From positions 1 through 9,691 of the forward strand of contig NZ_PTQZ01000040.1 of the NCBI RefSeq assembly GCF_002943415.1: a stretch of 9,691 bases of DNA, in the 5' to 3' direction. A model generated the notes under the pieces. That model was not told the DNA's origin, did not search any database, and was given only the letters and a program-made list of their open reading frames with translations. Each line of letters opens with the position of its first letter. The first letter of the stretch is position 1. Shown here piece by piece: positions 1-6,622 of the stretch. The position numbers were made by a program, and so were the translations under genes. This DNA is from Amnimonas aquatica. GTDB lineage: Bacteria; Pseudomonadota; Gammaproteobacteria; Pseudomonadales; Moraxellaceae.

Positions 1-2
1 CC

Positions 3-116
3 GGCGAGCGCGTAGACCTGGCGCCGGCACAGGCACCGGAGGTGACGGCGGCGGTGCGTAGCGCCCTGCTCGCCCACCGCCTGTCGCTGCGCCGGCTCTG
101 GGAGCCGGCGCGCTAG
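3..116 (+). CDS. C-terminal end of an unidentified protein (partial, runs off the left edge)
   Basis: An open frame enters from the left edge and stops at TAG 114-116, giving 37 residues ending in LRRLWEPAR. It is rich in Ala, Arg and Leu, shows no recognisable motif, and its family cannot be named from this tail. It is supported as coding by the lack of earlier in-frame stops, by GC-rich third codon positions like the neighbours, and by its tight convergence on the carboxylase alpha gene, with only 3 bases between the two stop codons. The last codons also form one arm of a strong hairpin (89-111). The frame could be spurious because so little of it is visible. Confidence 0.55.
   Translation, partial: GERVDLAPAQAPEVTAAVRSALLAHRLSLRRLWEPAR
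89..111. terminator. Perfect 10-bp hairpin at the convergent gene ends (possible bidirectional terminator)
   Basis: The arms GCGCCGGCTC (89-98) and GAGCCGGCGC (102-111) are exact reverse complements with a 3-base loop TGG. The hairpin lies just inside the last codons of the plus-strand gene and just past the stop codon of the minus-strand operon. This is where a terminator serving both directions would sit. No T tract follows it on either strand, so it is not a classical intrinsic terminator. It may instead mark a Rho-linked 3' end or protect the mRNA end. The structure is seen directly; the role is inferred. Confidence 0.4.
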
Positions 117-119
117 ACC

Positions 120-2135
120 TCAGGCCGCCGGCGTGATCTGCACCAGCAGCTGGCGCAGCGAGACCTGGCCTCCGACGCCGGCCATCACGGCCTCCACGGT
201 GCCGGCCACCGGGGCCTGCAGGCGGAACTCCATCTTCATGGCTTCCAGCACCAGCAGCGGGTCGCCCTTGGCCACGGTCTGGCCGGCTTCGACCTGCACC
301 GCCACCACCTTGCCGTCGATGGGCGCGAGAATGCGGCCATCGCTACCGGCTTCGGCGGCCTGCGCCGGCTCGTAGGTGGCATCTTCGTAGAGCGCGGTCA
401 CGGTCTCGCTGGCGAGCCAGAGCTGGCTGCCGCTGCGCGCGAACCAGGCGTGCCGGCGGCGGCCATCGGCCAGGTAGTCCACGCGGCAGCCATCCACCGC
501 GAGAATGCGCAGGGACTCGACGCCTCCGGTGGTGTCAGGCGCGGCATCCGAAACAGCGACGCGGTACTCGCCGCTGCCGGACTGGCTCACCGTCAGCGCC
601 TCGGTCTGCTCGCCACGACGCAGCTTGAGCAGGGTCGGCGTGTGGTTGGCGCTGTGCCAGCCGAGCAGGCTGGCGTCCAGCGCACCACCGGCCTGCAGCG
701 CCAGCGCGTCGGTGTGCACCAGCAGCGCGGCGGCGAGCGCGCGCTGGCCGGCGGAGGGCTCGGCCAGCGCGCTGATGCGCTCGGCCGGGTACTGTTCGGC
801 AATGAAGCCGGTGGTCACGCCCGGGCCCTGGAACTCGGGATGCGACAGCAGCTCGATCAGGAAATCGCGGTTGCTGGCGAGACCGAGGAAGGCGGTGTCG
901 CGCAGCATGCCGATGAGCTTGTGGATGGCGCGTTCGCGGGTCTCGCCCCAGGCCATGAGCTTGCCCTGCAGCGAGTCGTAGTACGGCGAGATGACGCCGC
1001 CCTCGATCACGCAGTGATCGGCGCGCAGACCCGGGCCGGACGGCGTGCGCCAGGCCAGGATGCGTCCGGTCTGCGGCAGGAAGCCGCGCGCCGGGTCCTC
1101 GGCGCACAGGCGCACCTCGATGGCGTGGCCGTGGCGGCGGGCATCGATCGCGTCCTGCGCCAGCGGCAGCGGGTCGCCCTGCGCCACCTGCAGCTGCCAG
1201 GCCACCAGGTCGAGGTCGTGGATCAGCTCGGTGACCGGGTGCTCGACCTGCAGGCGGGTGTTCATTTCCAGGAAGTAGAAGCTGCCGTCGGCGGCGAGCA
1301 TGAACTCGACCGTGCCGGCGCCGACATAGTTCACCGCCTTGGCGGCGGCCACGGCGGCCTCGCCCATGCGCTGGCGCAGCGACGGATCCACGGCCGGCGA
1401 CGGCGCTTCCTCGATCACCTTCTGGTTGCGGCGCTGCACCGAGCAGTCGCGCTCGCCCAGGTGCACCACGTTGCCATGGCGGTCGCCGAAGATCTGGATC
1501 TCCACGTGTCGGGCCTGCAGCACCGCCTTCTCGATCAGCAGCTGGCCATCGCCGAAAGCGTTGGTCGCTTCGCTGCGCGCGGACTGGATCGCCGCCTTCA
1601 GCTCGCCGACCTCGTGCACCAGACGCATGCCGCGACCGCCGCCACCGGCGGCGGCCTTGACCATGACCGGCAGGCCGACCTTGATGGCCTCGGCCACCAG
1701 CAGGTCGTCATCCTGCCCGGCGCCCTGGTAGCCCGGCACGCAGGGCACGCCGGCGGCGATCATGCGTTCCTTGGAGGCACTCTTGTTGCCCATGGCCTCG
1801 ATGGCGTCGGGATCGGGGCCGATGAACACCAGCCCGGCATCCTGCACCGCCTGCGCGAAGTCCTCGCGCTCGGACAGGAAGCCGTAGCCGGGGTGGATGG
1901 CGCCGGCCCCGCCCTCGCGGGCGGCGGCGATCAGCTTGTCGATGCAGAGGTAGGACTCGCCCACCGGGCCCGGCCCGATGCAGATGGCGACATCGGCCTC
2001 GCGCACGTGCAGGGCGTCGCGGTCGGCCTCGGAGTGCACGGCCACGGTGCGATAGCCCTGGGCGCGGCAGCCGCGGATGACACGGGCGGCGATCTCGCCA
2101 CGGTTGGCGATCAGTACGGTGTCGAAGCGGCTCAT
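120..2135 (-). CDS. atuF: Biotin-dependent acyl-CoA carboxylase alpha subunit (geranyl-CoA/methylcrotonyl-CoA carboxylase type)
   Basis: This 671-residue protein carries biotin carboxylase and biotin carrier functions. It uses ATP and bicarbonate to carboxylate biotin, which then visits the beta subunit encoded two genes upstream. The ATP-grasp biotin carboxylase domain covers about residues 1-450: IANRGEIAARV near residue 8, HPGYGFLSE at 81, the glycine-rich loop AAAGGGGRGMR at 161, ERDCSVQRRNQKVIEEAPSP at 228 and EMNTRLQVEHPVTE at 290. A variable linking region follows. The carrier domain has the biotinylation motif EAMKM, with the target lysine at residue 634 (codon 234-236). The length fits MCC and GCC alpha subunits (about 650-670). 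The start is set by AGGAG (2144-2148) 8 bases upstream and by an ATGA overlap with the hydratase stop, which suggests translational coupling. The alpha family is certain. The atuF symbol, rather than liuD, rests mainly on the partner genes, and propionyl-CoA carboxylase alpha is less likely in this context. Confidence 0.87.
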   Translation of the reverse strand: MSRFDTVLIANRGEIAARVIRGCRAQGYRTVAVHSEADRDALHVREADVAICIGPGPVGESYLCIDKLIAAAREGGAGAIHPGYGFLSEREDFAQAVQDAGLVFIGPDPDAIEAMGNKSASKERMIAAGVPCVPGYQGAGQDDDLLVAEAIKVGLPVMVKAAAGGGGRGMRLVHEVGELKAAIQSARSEATNAFGDGQLLIEKAVLQARHVEIQIFGDRHGNVVHLGERDCSVQRRNQKVIEEAPSPAVDPSLRQRMGEAAVAAAKAVNYVGAGTVEFMLAADGSFYFLEMNTRLQVEHPVTELIHDLDLVAWQLQVAQGDPLPLAQDAIDARRHGHAIEVRLCAEDPARGFLPQTGRILAWRTPSGPGLRADHCVIEGGVISPYYDSLQGKLMAWGETRERAIHKLIGMLRDTAFLGLASNRDFLIELLSHPEFQGPGVTTGFIAEQYPAERISALAEPSAGQRALAAALLVHTDALALQAGGALDASLLGWHSANHTPTLLKLRRGEQTEALTVSQSGSGEYRVAVSDAAPDTTGGVESLRILAVDGCRVDYLADGRRRHAWFARSGSQLWLASETVTALYEDATYEPAQAAEAGSDGRILAPIDGKVVAVQVEAGQTVAKGDPLLVLEAMKMEFRLQAPVAGTVEAVMAGVGGQVSLRQLLVQITPAA

Positions 2136-3007
2136 GCCTTCGGCTCCTGTTCGGTCAGCAGGGACAGCAGACGGGGAATGTCGGCCGGGGTGATCACGCG
2201 CGCCCAGGCGGCGGCGCGCTTCTGCATGAAGGCGCCGATGCCCTCGGGCGCCTCCGGGCCGCGCGCGCAGGCGGCGAAATGGTCGGCGGCCTGGTCGAGC
2301 ACGGCATCCGGGTCGACCAGGCCGACGCTGAGCACGATCGCCTTGGTGCGCGCGTTGGCCGAGGGCGCGCAGCGCAGCACCTCGGTGAGCACGCGCGCGA
2401 GGCCGTCGGCGAGCGTGGCTTCATCGGCGAAGACCTCGTGCACCAGGCCCAGGCGCAGGGCCTCGCGGCCGTCGAACTGGGCGCTGGTGAGCACCAGCCG
2501 GCGCGCCTGGGTGAGGCCGATGCGCTGCACCACGAAGGGCGCGATCTGCGCCGGCGGCAGGCCGCGCGAGGTCTCGGGCATGCCGAACTTCGTCGCTTCG
2601 TGGGCGAAGGCGATGTCGGACACGCAGGCGAGGCCGAAGCCGCCGCCGAGCACGCCGCCCTCGCAGACGGTGACCAGCACCTGCGGAATCGCCTCGGCAG
2701 CGCGCAGCAGCTCGCCGAAGCCGCGGTTCATGGTAGCGATGGGGTCGGCTTCGCCCGGCGCCGGCTGGCTGGCGGCATCGGCGAACACGCCCTTGAGGTC
2801 GGCGCCGGCGCAGAAGTGGCCGCCGCGGCTGCGCATCAGCACCACGCGCACCTCGGGGCGGTCGCGCAGCCCGGCGAACAGCGCCAGCAGCGCGGACACC
2901 ATGTCCGGGTTGAGGGCGTTGCGGGCCTCGGGGCGGTTGAAGGCGACGGTGAGCACGCCGGTGTCGGCGTCGAAACGGGTGAGAACGCTCTGGTTCGCGG
3001 CAGTCAT
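2132..3007 (-). CDS. atuE: Enoyl-CoA hydratase/isomerase family protein, probable isohexenylglutaconyl-CoA/methylglutaconyl-CoA hydratase
   Basis: A crotonase-fold protein of 291 residues, likely to hydrate the 3-methylglutaconyl-type CoA made by the adjacent carboxylase. The crotonase signature is clear: FNRPEARNALN at about 23, the oxyanion-hole segment HFCAGADLKG at 64, GGVLGGGFGLACVSD at 117 and FGMPETSRGL at 141. Of the two catalytic glutamates of mitochondrial enoyl-CoA hydratase (Glu144, Glu164), the second aligns with Glu145 here and the first is replaced by Gly125. From memory, LiuC and AtuE share this pattern. The stretch GLPPAQIAPFVVQRIGL and the tail ending QKRAAAWA resemble AtuE more than LiuC, which is the basis for the symbol. 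About 20 extra residues follow at the C-terminus. GAGG overlaps the stop codon of the carboxyltransferase gene and lies 8 bases before this ATG. The gap to that gene is 10 bases, and the 3' end overlaps the alpha-subunit gene by 4 bases. A LiuC function remains possible. Confidence 0.85.
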   Translation of the reverse strand: MTAANQSVLTRFDADTGVLTVAFNRPEARNALNPDMVSALLALFAGLRDRPEVRVVLMRSRGGHFCAGADLKGVFADAASQPAPGEADPIATMNRGFGELLRAAEAIPQVLVTVCEGGVLGGGFGLACVSDIAFAHEATKFGMPETSRGLPPAQIAPFVVQRIGLTQARRLVLTSAQFDGREALRLGLVHEVFADEATLADGLARVLTEVLRCAPSANARTKAIVLSVGLVDPDAVLDQAADHFAACARGPEAPEGIGAFMQKRAAAWARVITPADIPRLLSLLTEQEPKA

Positions 3008-3017
3008 GGTCAGATCC

Positions 3018-4643
3018 TCAGAAACGGGCCACGCCGAAGCTGTTCGGACGCAGCTTGCGCAGCTGCGCCTCGCGGCACACGGACAGGGTCAGCGACAGCA
3101 CGCGGCGGCTGTCGCGCGGGTCGATCAGGCCGTCGTCGAACAGGCGGGCTGATGCGGCGAACGGGTGAGAATCCTCGTCGAACTTGTTGACGATCTGCAT
3201 TTCCAGCATCTGCAGGATGGCCTCGTCCTGTTCGCCGATCTCGCGGCCTTCCTTGATCCACTTCTCGCGCGTGATGATCGACATCACCTTGGCCGCCTGC
3301 TCGCCGCCCATGACCGCGGTGCGGCTGTTCGGCCAGGCGAAGATGAAGTGCGGCCCGAAGCCGCGCCCGCACATGCCGTAGTTGCCGGCGCCGAAGCTGC
3401 CGCCCATGACCAGCGTGATCTGCGGCACGGTGGCGTTGGCCACGGCCTGGATCATCTTCGAGCCGTGCTTGACGATGCCGCCCTGCTCCGACGCCGAGCC
3501 GACCATGTAGCCGGTGGTGTTCATGAGGTAGATGATGGGCAGGTTGGCGTGGCAGCAGAGCTGGATGAACTGGCCGGCCTTGGTCGCGCCGGCGGTGGTG
3601 ATGGGGCCGTTGTTGCTGATGATGCCGACCTGGTGGCCGTCGATCACGGCGCGGCCGCAGACGGTCTGCTTGTCGTACTCGACCTTGAACTCGGTGAACT
3701 CGGAGCCGTCCACCAGCCGCATGATGACCTCGCGGCAGTCGTAGGGCTTGCGGTAGTCGGCGGGCACGGCGCCGCAGATCTCGTCGATGTCGTAGCGCGG
3801 CGCGCGCACCGGCAGGCGCGCCACCTCTGGGCGGTCGGCGTTCCAGTTCAGCCCGCGCACCACCTCGCGCGCGATGCGGATGCCGTCGGCGTCGCTCTCG
3901 GCCAGGAACTCGGCGGTGCCGGCCTGCTGGGTGTGCATTTCGGCGCCGCCCAGGTCCTCGTCCACCGCGATCTCGCCGGTGGCGGCCTTGAGCAGCGGCG
4001 GACCGGCGAGGAAGACCTTGGCGTTCTTGCGCACCATGATCACGTAGTCGGACAGGCCCGGCATGTAGGCGCCGCCGGCGGTCGAGGAACCGTGCACGAT
4101 GGTGACCTGGGGAATGCCGGCCGCCGACAGCCGCGCCTGGTTGGCGAAGGTCTTGCCGCCGGGAATGAACAGCTCGGCCTGGTACATCAGGTTGGCGCCG
4201 CCGGACTCGATCATGGACACCACCGGCAGCTTCTGCTGCAGCGCGATCTCCTGCAGGCGCAGCGTCTTCTGCACGCCGAACGGGGTCATGGTGCCGCCCT
4301 TGATGGCGGAGTTGCTGGCCACGATCAGGCAGCGCACGCCCTCCACGTAGCCGATGCCGGCGATGGTGTTGCCGCCGGCCAGCGAGCCGTCCTTGTCGTC
4401 GTGCATCTTGTAGCCGCACAGGGTCGACAGCTCGAGGAAGGGCGAGCCGCGGTCGATCAGCAGGTGCACGCGCTCGCGCGGCAGCATCTGGCCGCGCTTG
4501 TGGTACTTGGCGCGGGCGCGGTCTTCGGTGGCCAGCACCTTGCTCTCGACCTCGCGCAGCGCCGCCACGGCGGCCAGCATGCCCTCGCGGTTGGCGCGGA
4601 AGGTCTCGTCCTGGGTGTTGATGCGGGATTCCAGCACAGTCAT
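3018..4643 (-). CDS. atuC: Acyl-CoA carboxylase carboxyltransferase (beta) subunit, geranyl-CoA/methylcrotonyl-CoA carboxylase type
   Basis: This 541-residue carboxyltransferase moves the carboxyl group from carboxybiotin to the gamma carbon of a 3-methyl-enoyl-CoA, in complex with the biotin-bearing alpha subunit of the same operon. The N-half holds ESGGANLMYQ (146), STAGGAYMPGLSDY (187) and FLAGPPLLKAATGE (211). The C-half holds SNNGPITT (343), NTTGYMVG (375) and MGGSFGAGNYGMCGRGFGP (413), which form the crotonase-like oxyanion loops, then FAWPNSRTAVMGGEQA (435). Length matches MCC/GCC beta subunits (about 535-540) and exceeds PCC beta. From memory, MCC beta proteins read more like QNITGFMVG and WMWPNARI, so NTTGYMVG, EQGGIVKHG and FAWPNSRTAVMGG lean toward geranyl-CoA carboxylase (AtuC). 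This is a judgement, not an alignment. The ATG at 4643 has only a weak ribosome site. The gene follows atuA by 48 bases and precedes the hydratase by 10. Confidence 0.88.
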   Translation of the reverse strand: MTVLESRINTQDETFRANREGMLAAVAALREVESKVLATEDRARAKYHKRGQMLPRERVHLLIDRGSPFLELSTLCGYKMHDDKDGSLAGGNTIAGIGYVEGVRCLIVASNSAIKGGTMTPFGVQKTLRLQEIALQQKLPVVSMIESGGANLMYQAELFIPGGKTFANQARLSAAGIPQVTIVHGSSTAGGAYMPGLSDYVIMVRKNAKVFLAGPPLLKAATGEIAVDEDLGGAEMHTQQAGTAEFLAESDADGIRIAREVVRGLNWNADRPEVARLPVRAPRYDIDEICGAVPADYRKPYDCREVIMRLVDGSEFTEFKVEYDKQTVCGRAVIDGHQVGIISNNGPITTAGATKAGQFIQLCCHANLPIIYLMNTTGYMVGSASEQGGIVKHGSKMIQAVANATVPQITLVMGGSFGAGNYGMCGRGFGPHFIFAWPNSRTAVMGGEQAAKVMSIITREKWIKEGREIGEQDEAILQMLEMQIVNKFDEDSHPFAASARLFDDGLIDPRDSRRVLSLTLSVCREAQLRKLRPNSFGVARF

Positions 4644-4691
4644 GTCAGCGGACTCGTTCTGATAGCGGAAGAAAGTTCAGGCAGCGGGCCG

Positions 4692-6515
4692 TCAGGCGCC
4701 GCGCACCGGCGCCGGGGTCCCGGGCAGCGCCGCGGCCACCGCCGCCGGCACCGGAATCTCGATGTCCAGCAGCATCTGCCCGAAGCACTTGCCCTGCGGG
4801 TCGGTGCGCAGCGAGGCGATGCCGCCGCCGCCCAGCGCATGGCGGATGAGGAAATTGAAACTGTGGCTGCCCGGCAGCTCCCAGCGCGACACCGAGCCAT
4901 TGGCCGCGATCAGGTGGCCGAAGTACTCCGCCACCCGCTGCTCGCTCAGCGCGGCGCGGATGTACGGCAGGTAGGCCGGGTCGCGCGCCATGACGCCGAC
5001 GTTGCCGTGGTCGCCCTTGTCGCCGCTGCGCGCCACCGCCAGCCGGATCAGCGGCACGTTCACGGCGTCGGCGGTCGGCGTCCAGGTCTCGCCGGCCGGC
5101 TGCGCCGGCAGCGCCGCCGGGTCCCAGGGCGAGCCTTCGAAGATCGCCACGTCGGTGCGCTTGCCTTCGAAATCGACGGTGACGGCGACATCGCGCTTGG
5201 GCACCTTGCAGGACCACAGCTGCACCACCGGCTGCACGCTCGGGCGGCCGCCGAAATAGCCGGTCAGGCCCGGCGCCATGCCGGTCGCGGCCTGCGCCAG
5301 CTCCTTGGAGAACAACACCAGCGCGGCCTTCTCCTTGTGCTTGGCGGCGATCTTCACCACCACCTCGCGCGTCGCCTGCGCGCCGGCGCGGGCGTGCGGG
5401 CCGTACATGGCCTCGGCGCCGAGCAGCTCCACCGAGGTCTCGCTGAACGGGCCCCAGCCCTTCTCGGCGAACAGCCGCTCGCACTTGGCGATCAGCGCCT
5501 GCGACACGCGCCCGGCCTTGGCGGCGGCATCGCGTCCGCCCATGAGGAAGGTCGAGGTGATGCGGTTGCCGCGCGGCGTGGTGCCGGAGACCTTGTAGGT
5601 GTCCGGCGGCGTGGCGCCGACCGCGCCCTGCACCAGCACCTGGTCCGGGCCGACCTGGGTCAGCGTGGCGCCGGTGAAGTCGCAGCGCACGTCCGGCAGC
5701 AGGTAGGCGCGCGGGTCGCCGATCTCGTAGAGCATCTGCTCGCCGACCGTGCCCACGGTCACGGCGCCGCCTGTGCCCTCGGGCTTGCCGACCACGAAGC
5801 TGCCGTCCTCGCGAATGTCCACGAACGGAAAGCCCATGTCCTCGTAGCCGTCGGCCACGGTCTGCCAGTCGGTGAAATTGCCGCCGGTGCACTGCGCGCC
5901 GCATTCGATGACGTGGCCGGCCAGCGAGCCCTGCGCCAGACGGTCGTAGTCGGTGGCACCCCAGCCGAATTCGTGCATCAGCGGGCCCAGGGTGACCGCG
6001 CTGTCGACGCCGCGCCCGGTGATCACCACCTCGGCGCCCTGGTCCAGCGCCTCGGCCACCGCCGGGCCGCCAAGGTAGGCGTTCATGCTCACCAGCATCC
6101 CGGGGAACGGCGCGCCGCTCTCCATTTCGGTGATGCCGGCGGCGCGGAACTCGCCCTGGCGCGCGGTCAGGTCATCGCCCTCGACCACGGCGATGCGCAG
6201 CGTCACGCCGGCGGCCTCGGCGGCGGCGGCAAGCGCGTCGCGGCAGGCGCCGACATTCATGCCGCCGGCATTGCTGATGACCTTGATGCCCTGCGCCTTG
6301 ACCTCGGCCAGCAGCGGTGCCATGACCTCGACGAAATCGCGGGCGTAGCCCTGGGCCGGGTCCTTCATGCGCTGCACGGCCAGGATCGACATGGTGACCT
6401 CGGCCAGGTAGTCGAACACCAGGTAGTCGAGCTTGCCGCGCTTCACCAGCTGCTCGGCGGCGGTGCTGGTGTCGCCCCAGAAGGCGGATGCGCAACCGAT
6501 ACGTATGGATTTCAT
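4692..6515 (-). CDS. atuA: AtuA family (DUF1446) protein, acyclic terpene utilization
   Basis: A 607-residue soluble protein with no signal peptide or membrane segment. The AtuA/DUF1446 domain fills about residues 3-450: IGCASAFWGDTS near 6, LVFDYLAEVTM at 32, SNAGGMNVGACRDAL at 81, VITGRGVDSAVTLGPLMHEF at 164 and ECGAQCTGGNFTDW at 204. A separate C-terminal domain (about 485-590) carries ARSGDKGDHGNVG at 495 and RHALGGGGIASLRTDPQGK at 558, as in the long AtuA proteins. AtuA is needed for acyclic terpene growth in Pseudomonas, but to my knowledge its reaction is not established. The start at 6515 was chosen because AAGGAG (6523-6528) lies 7 bases upstream and the protein then begins at MKSIRIG, where the family begins. 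An upstream in-frame ATG at 6593 would add 26 unconserved-looking residues and is rejected. The gene lies between the dehydrogenase and the carboxyltransferase. Its placement suggests a step on, or a protein partner for, the same CoA thioesters. Confidence 0.88.
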   Translation of the reverse strand: MKSIRIGCASAFWGDTSTAAEQLVKRGKLDYLVFDYLAEVTMSILAVQRMKDPAQGYARDFVEVMAPLLAEVKAQGIKVISNAGGMNVGACRDALAAAAEAAGVTLRIAVVEGDDLTARQGEFRAAGITEMESGAPFPGMLVSMNAYLGGPAVAEALDQGAEVVITGRGVDSAVTLGPLMHEFGWGATDYDRLAQGSLAGHVIECGAQCTGGNFTDWQTVADGYEDMGFPFVDIREDGSFVVGKPEGTGGAVTVGTVGEQMLYEIGDPRAYLLPDVRCDFTGATLTQVGPDQVLVQGAVGATPPDTYKVSGTTPRGNRITSTFLMGGRDAAAKAGRVSQALIAKCERLFAEKGWGPFSETSVELLGAEAMYGPHARAGAQATREVVVKIAAKHKEKAALVLFSKELAQAATGMAPGLTGYFGGRPSVQPVVQLWSCKVPKRDVAVTVDFEGKRTDVAIFEGSPWDPAALPAQPAGETWTPTADAVNVPLIRLAVARSGDKGDHGNVGVMARDPAYLPYIRAALSEQRVAEYFGHLIAANGSVSRWELPGSHSFNFLIRHALGGGGIASLRTDPQGKCFGQMLLDIEIPVPAAVAAALPGTPAPVRGA

Positions 6516-6622
6516 GTCACTGCTCCTTCTCGTGGGCCCCGTTTTCCGGGGCTCGCCGGCGGCGCGCGTGGCGCCGTCCGGCCGTGATTTCATCGCACCA
6601 TTTCATCGCGCCGGTCCGGCGC
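6516..6622 (-). other. 107-bp intergenic gap inside the operon with a small hairpin and a short tandem repeat
   Basis: This is the longest gap within the operon. It holds two copies of ATTTCATCGC 13 bases apart (6587-6596 and 6600-6609). It also holds a short stem of GCCCC (6536-6540) with GGGGC (6548-6552) around a GTTTTCC loop, extendable by a G-T and a G-C pair. The stem ends 8 bases before the AAGGAG ribosome site of atuA in the transcript. It could be an mRNA processing or translation-control element, or have no function. No promoter was convincing here. Confidence 0.3.

Noticed and set aside
450..3152. Long plus-strand open frame of 900 codons opposite the carboxylase alpha and hydratase genes
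   Set aside because: Its product is a low-complexity His/Gly/Ala/Arg-rich string with no motif, and it lies antisense to two genes with full family signatures. Very GC-rich coding DNA commonly leaves an antisense frame open.
120..4643. Propionyl-CoA or acetyl-CoA carboxylase assignment for the carboxylase pair
   Set aside because: The beta subunit has the MCC/GCC-type GGSFGAGNYGMCGR signature and length, and the neighbours are a branched-chain dehydrogenase and a glutaconyl-type hydratase, not propionate genes.
3165..6587. Plus-strand open frame of 1140 codons opposite the carboxyltransferase and atuA genes
   Set aside because: It spans two unrelated genes and their gap, has the same His/Ala/Gly/Arg-rich composition, and shows no domain. 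It is a shadow of codon bias on the other strand.
6513..6593. Upstream ATG at 6593 as the start of AtuA (26 extra residues)
   Set aside because: The ATG at 6515 has an excellent AAGGAG at 7 bases and begins at the conserved family start MKSIRIG; the extra residues look like translated intergenic sequence.
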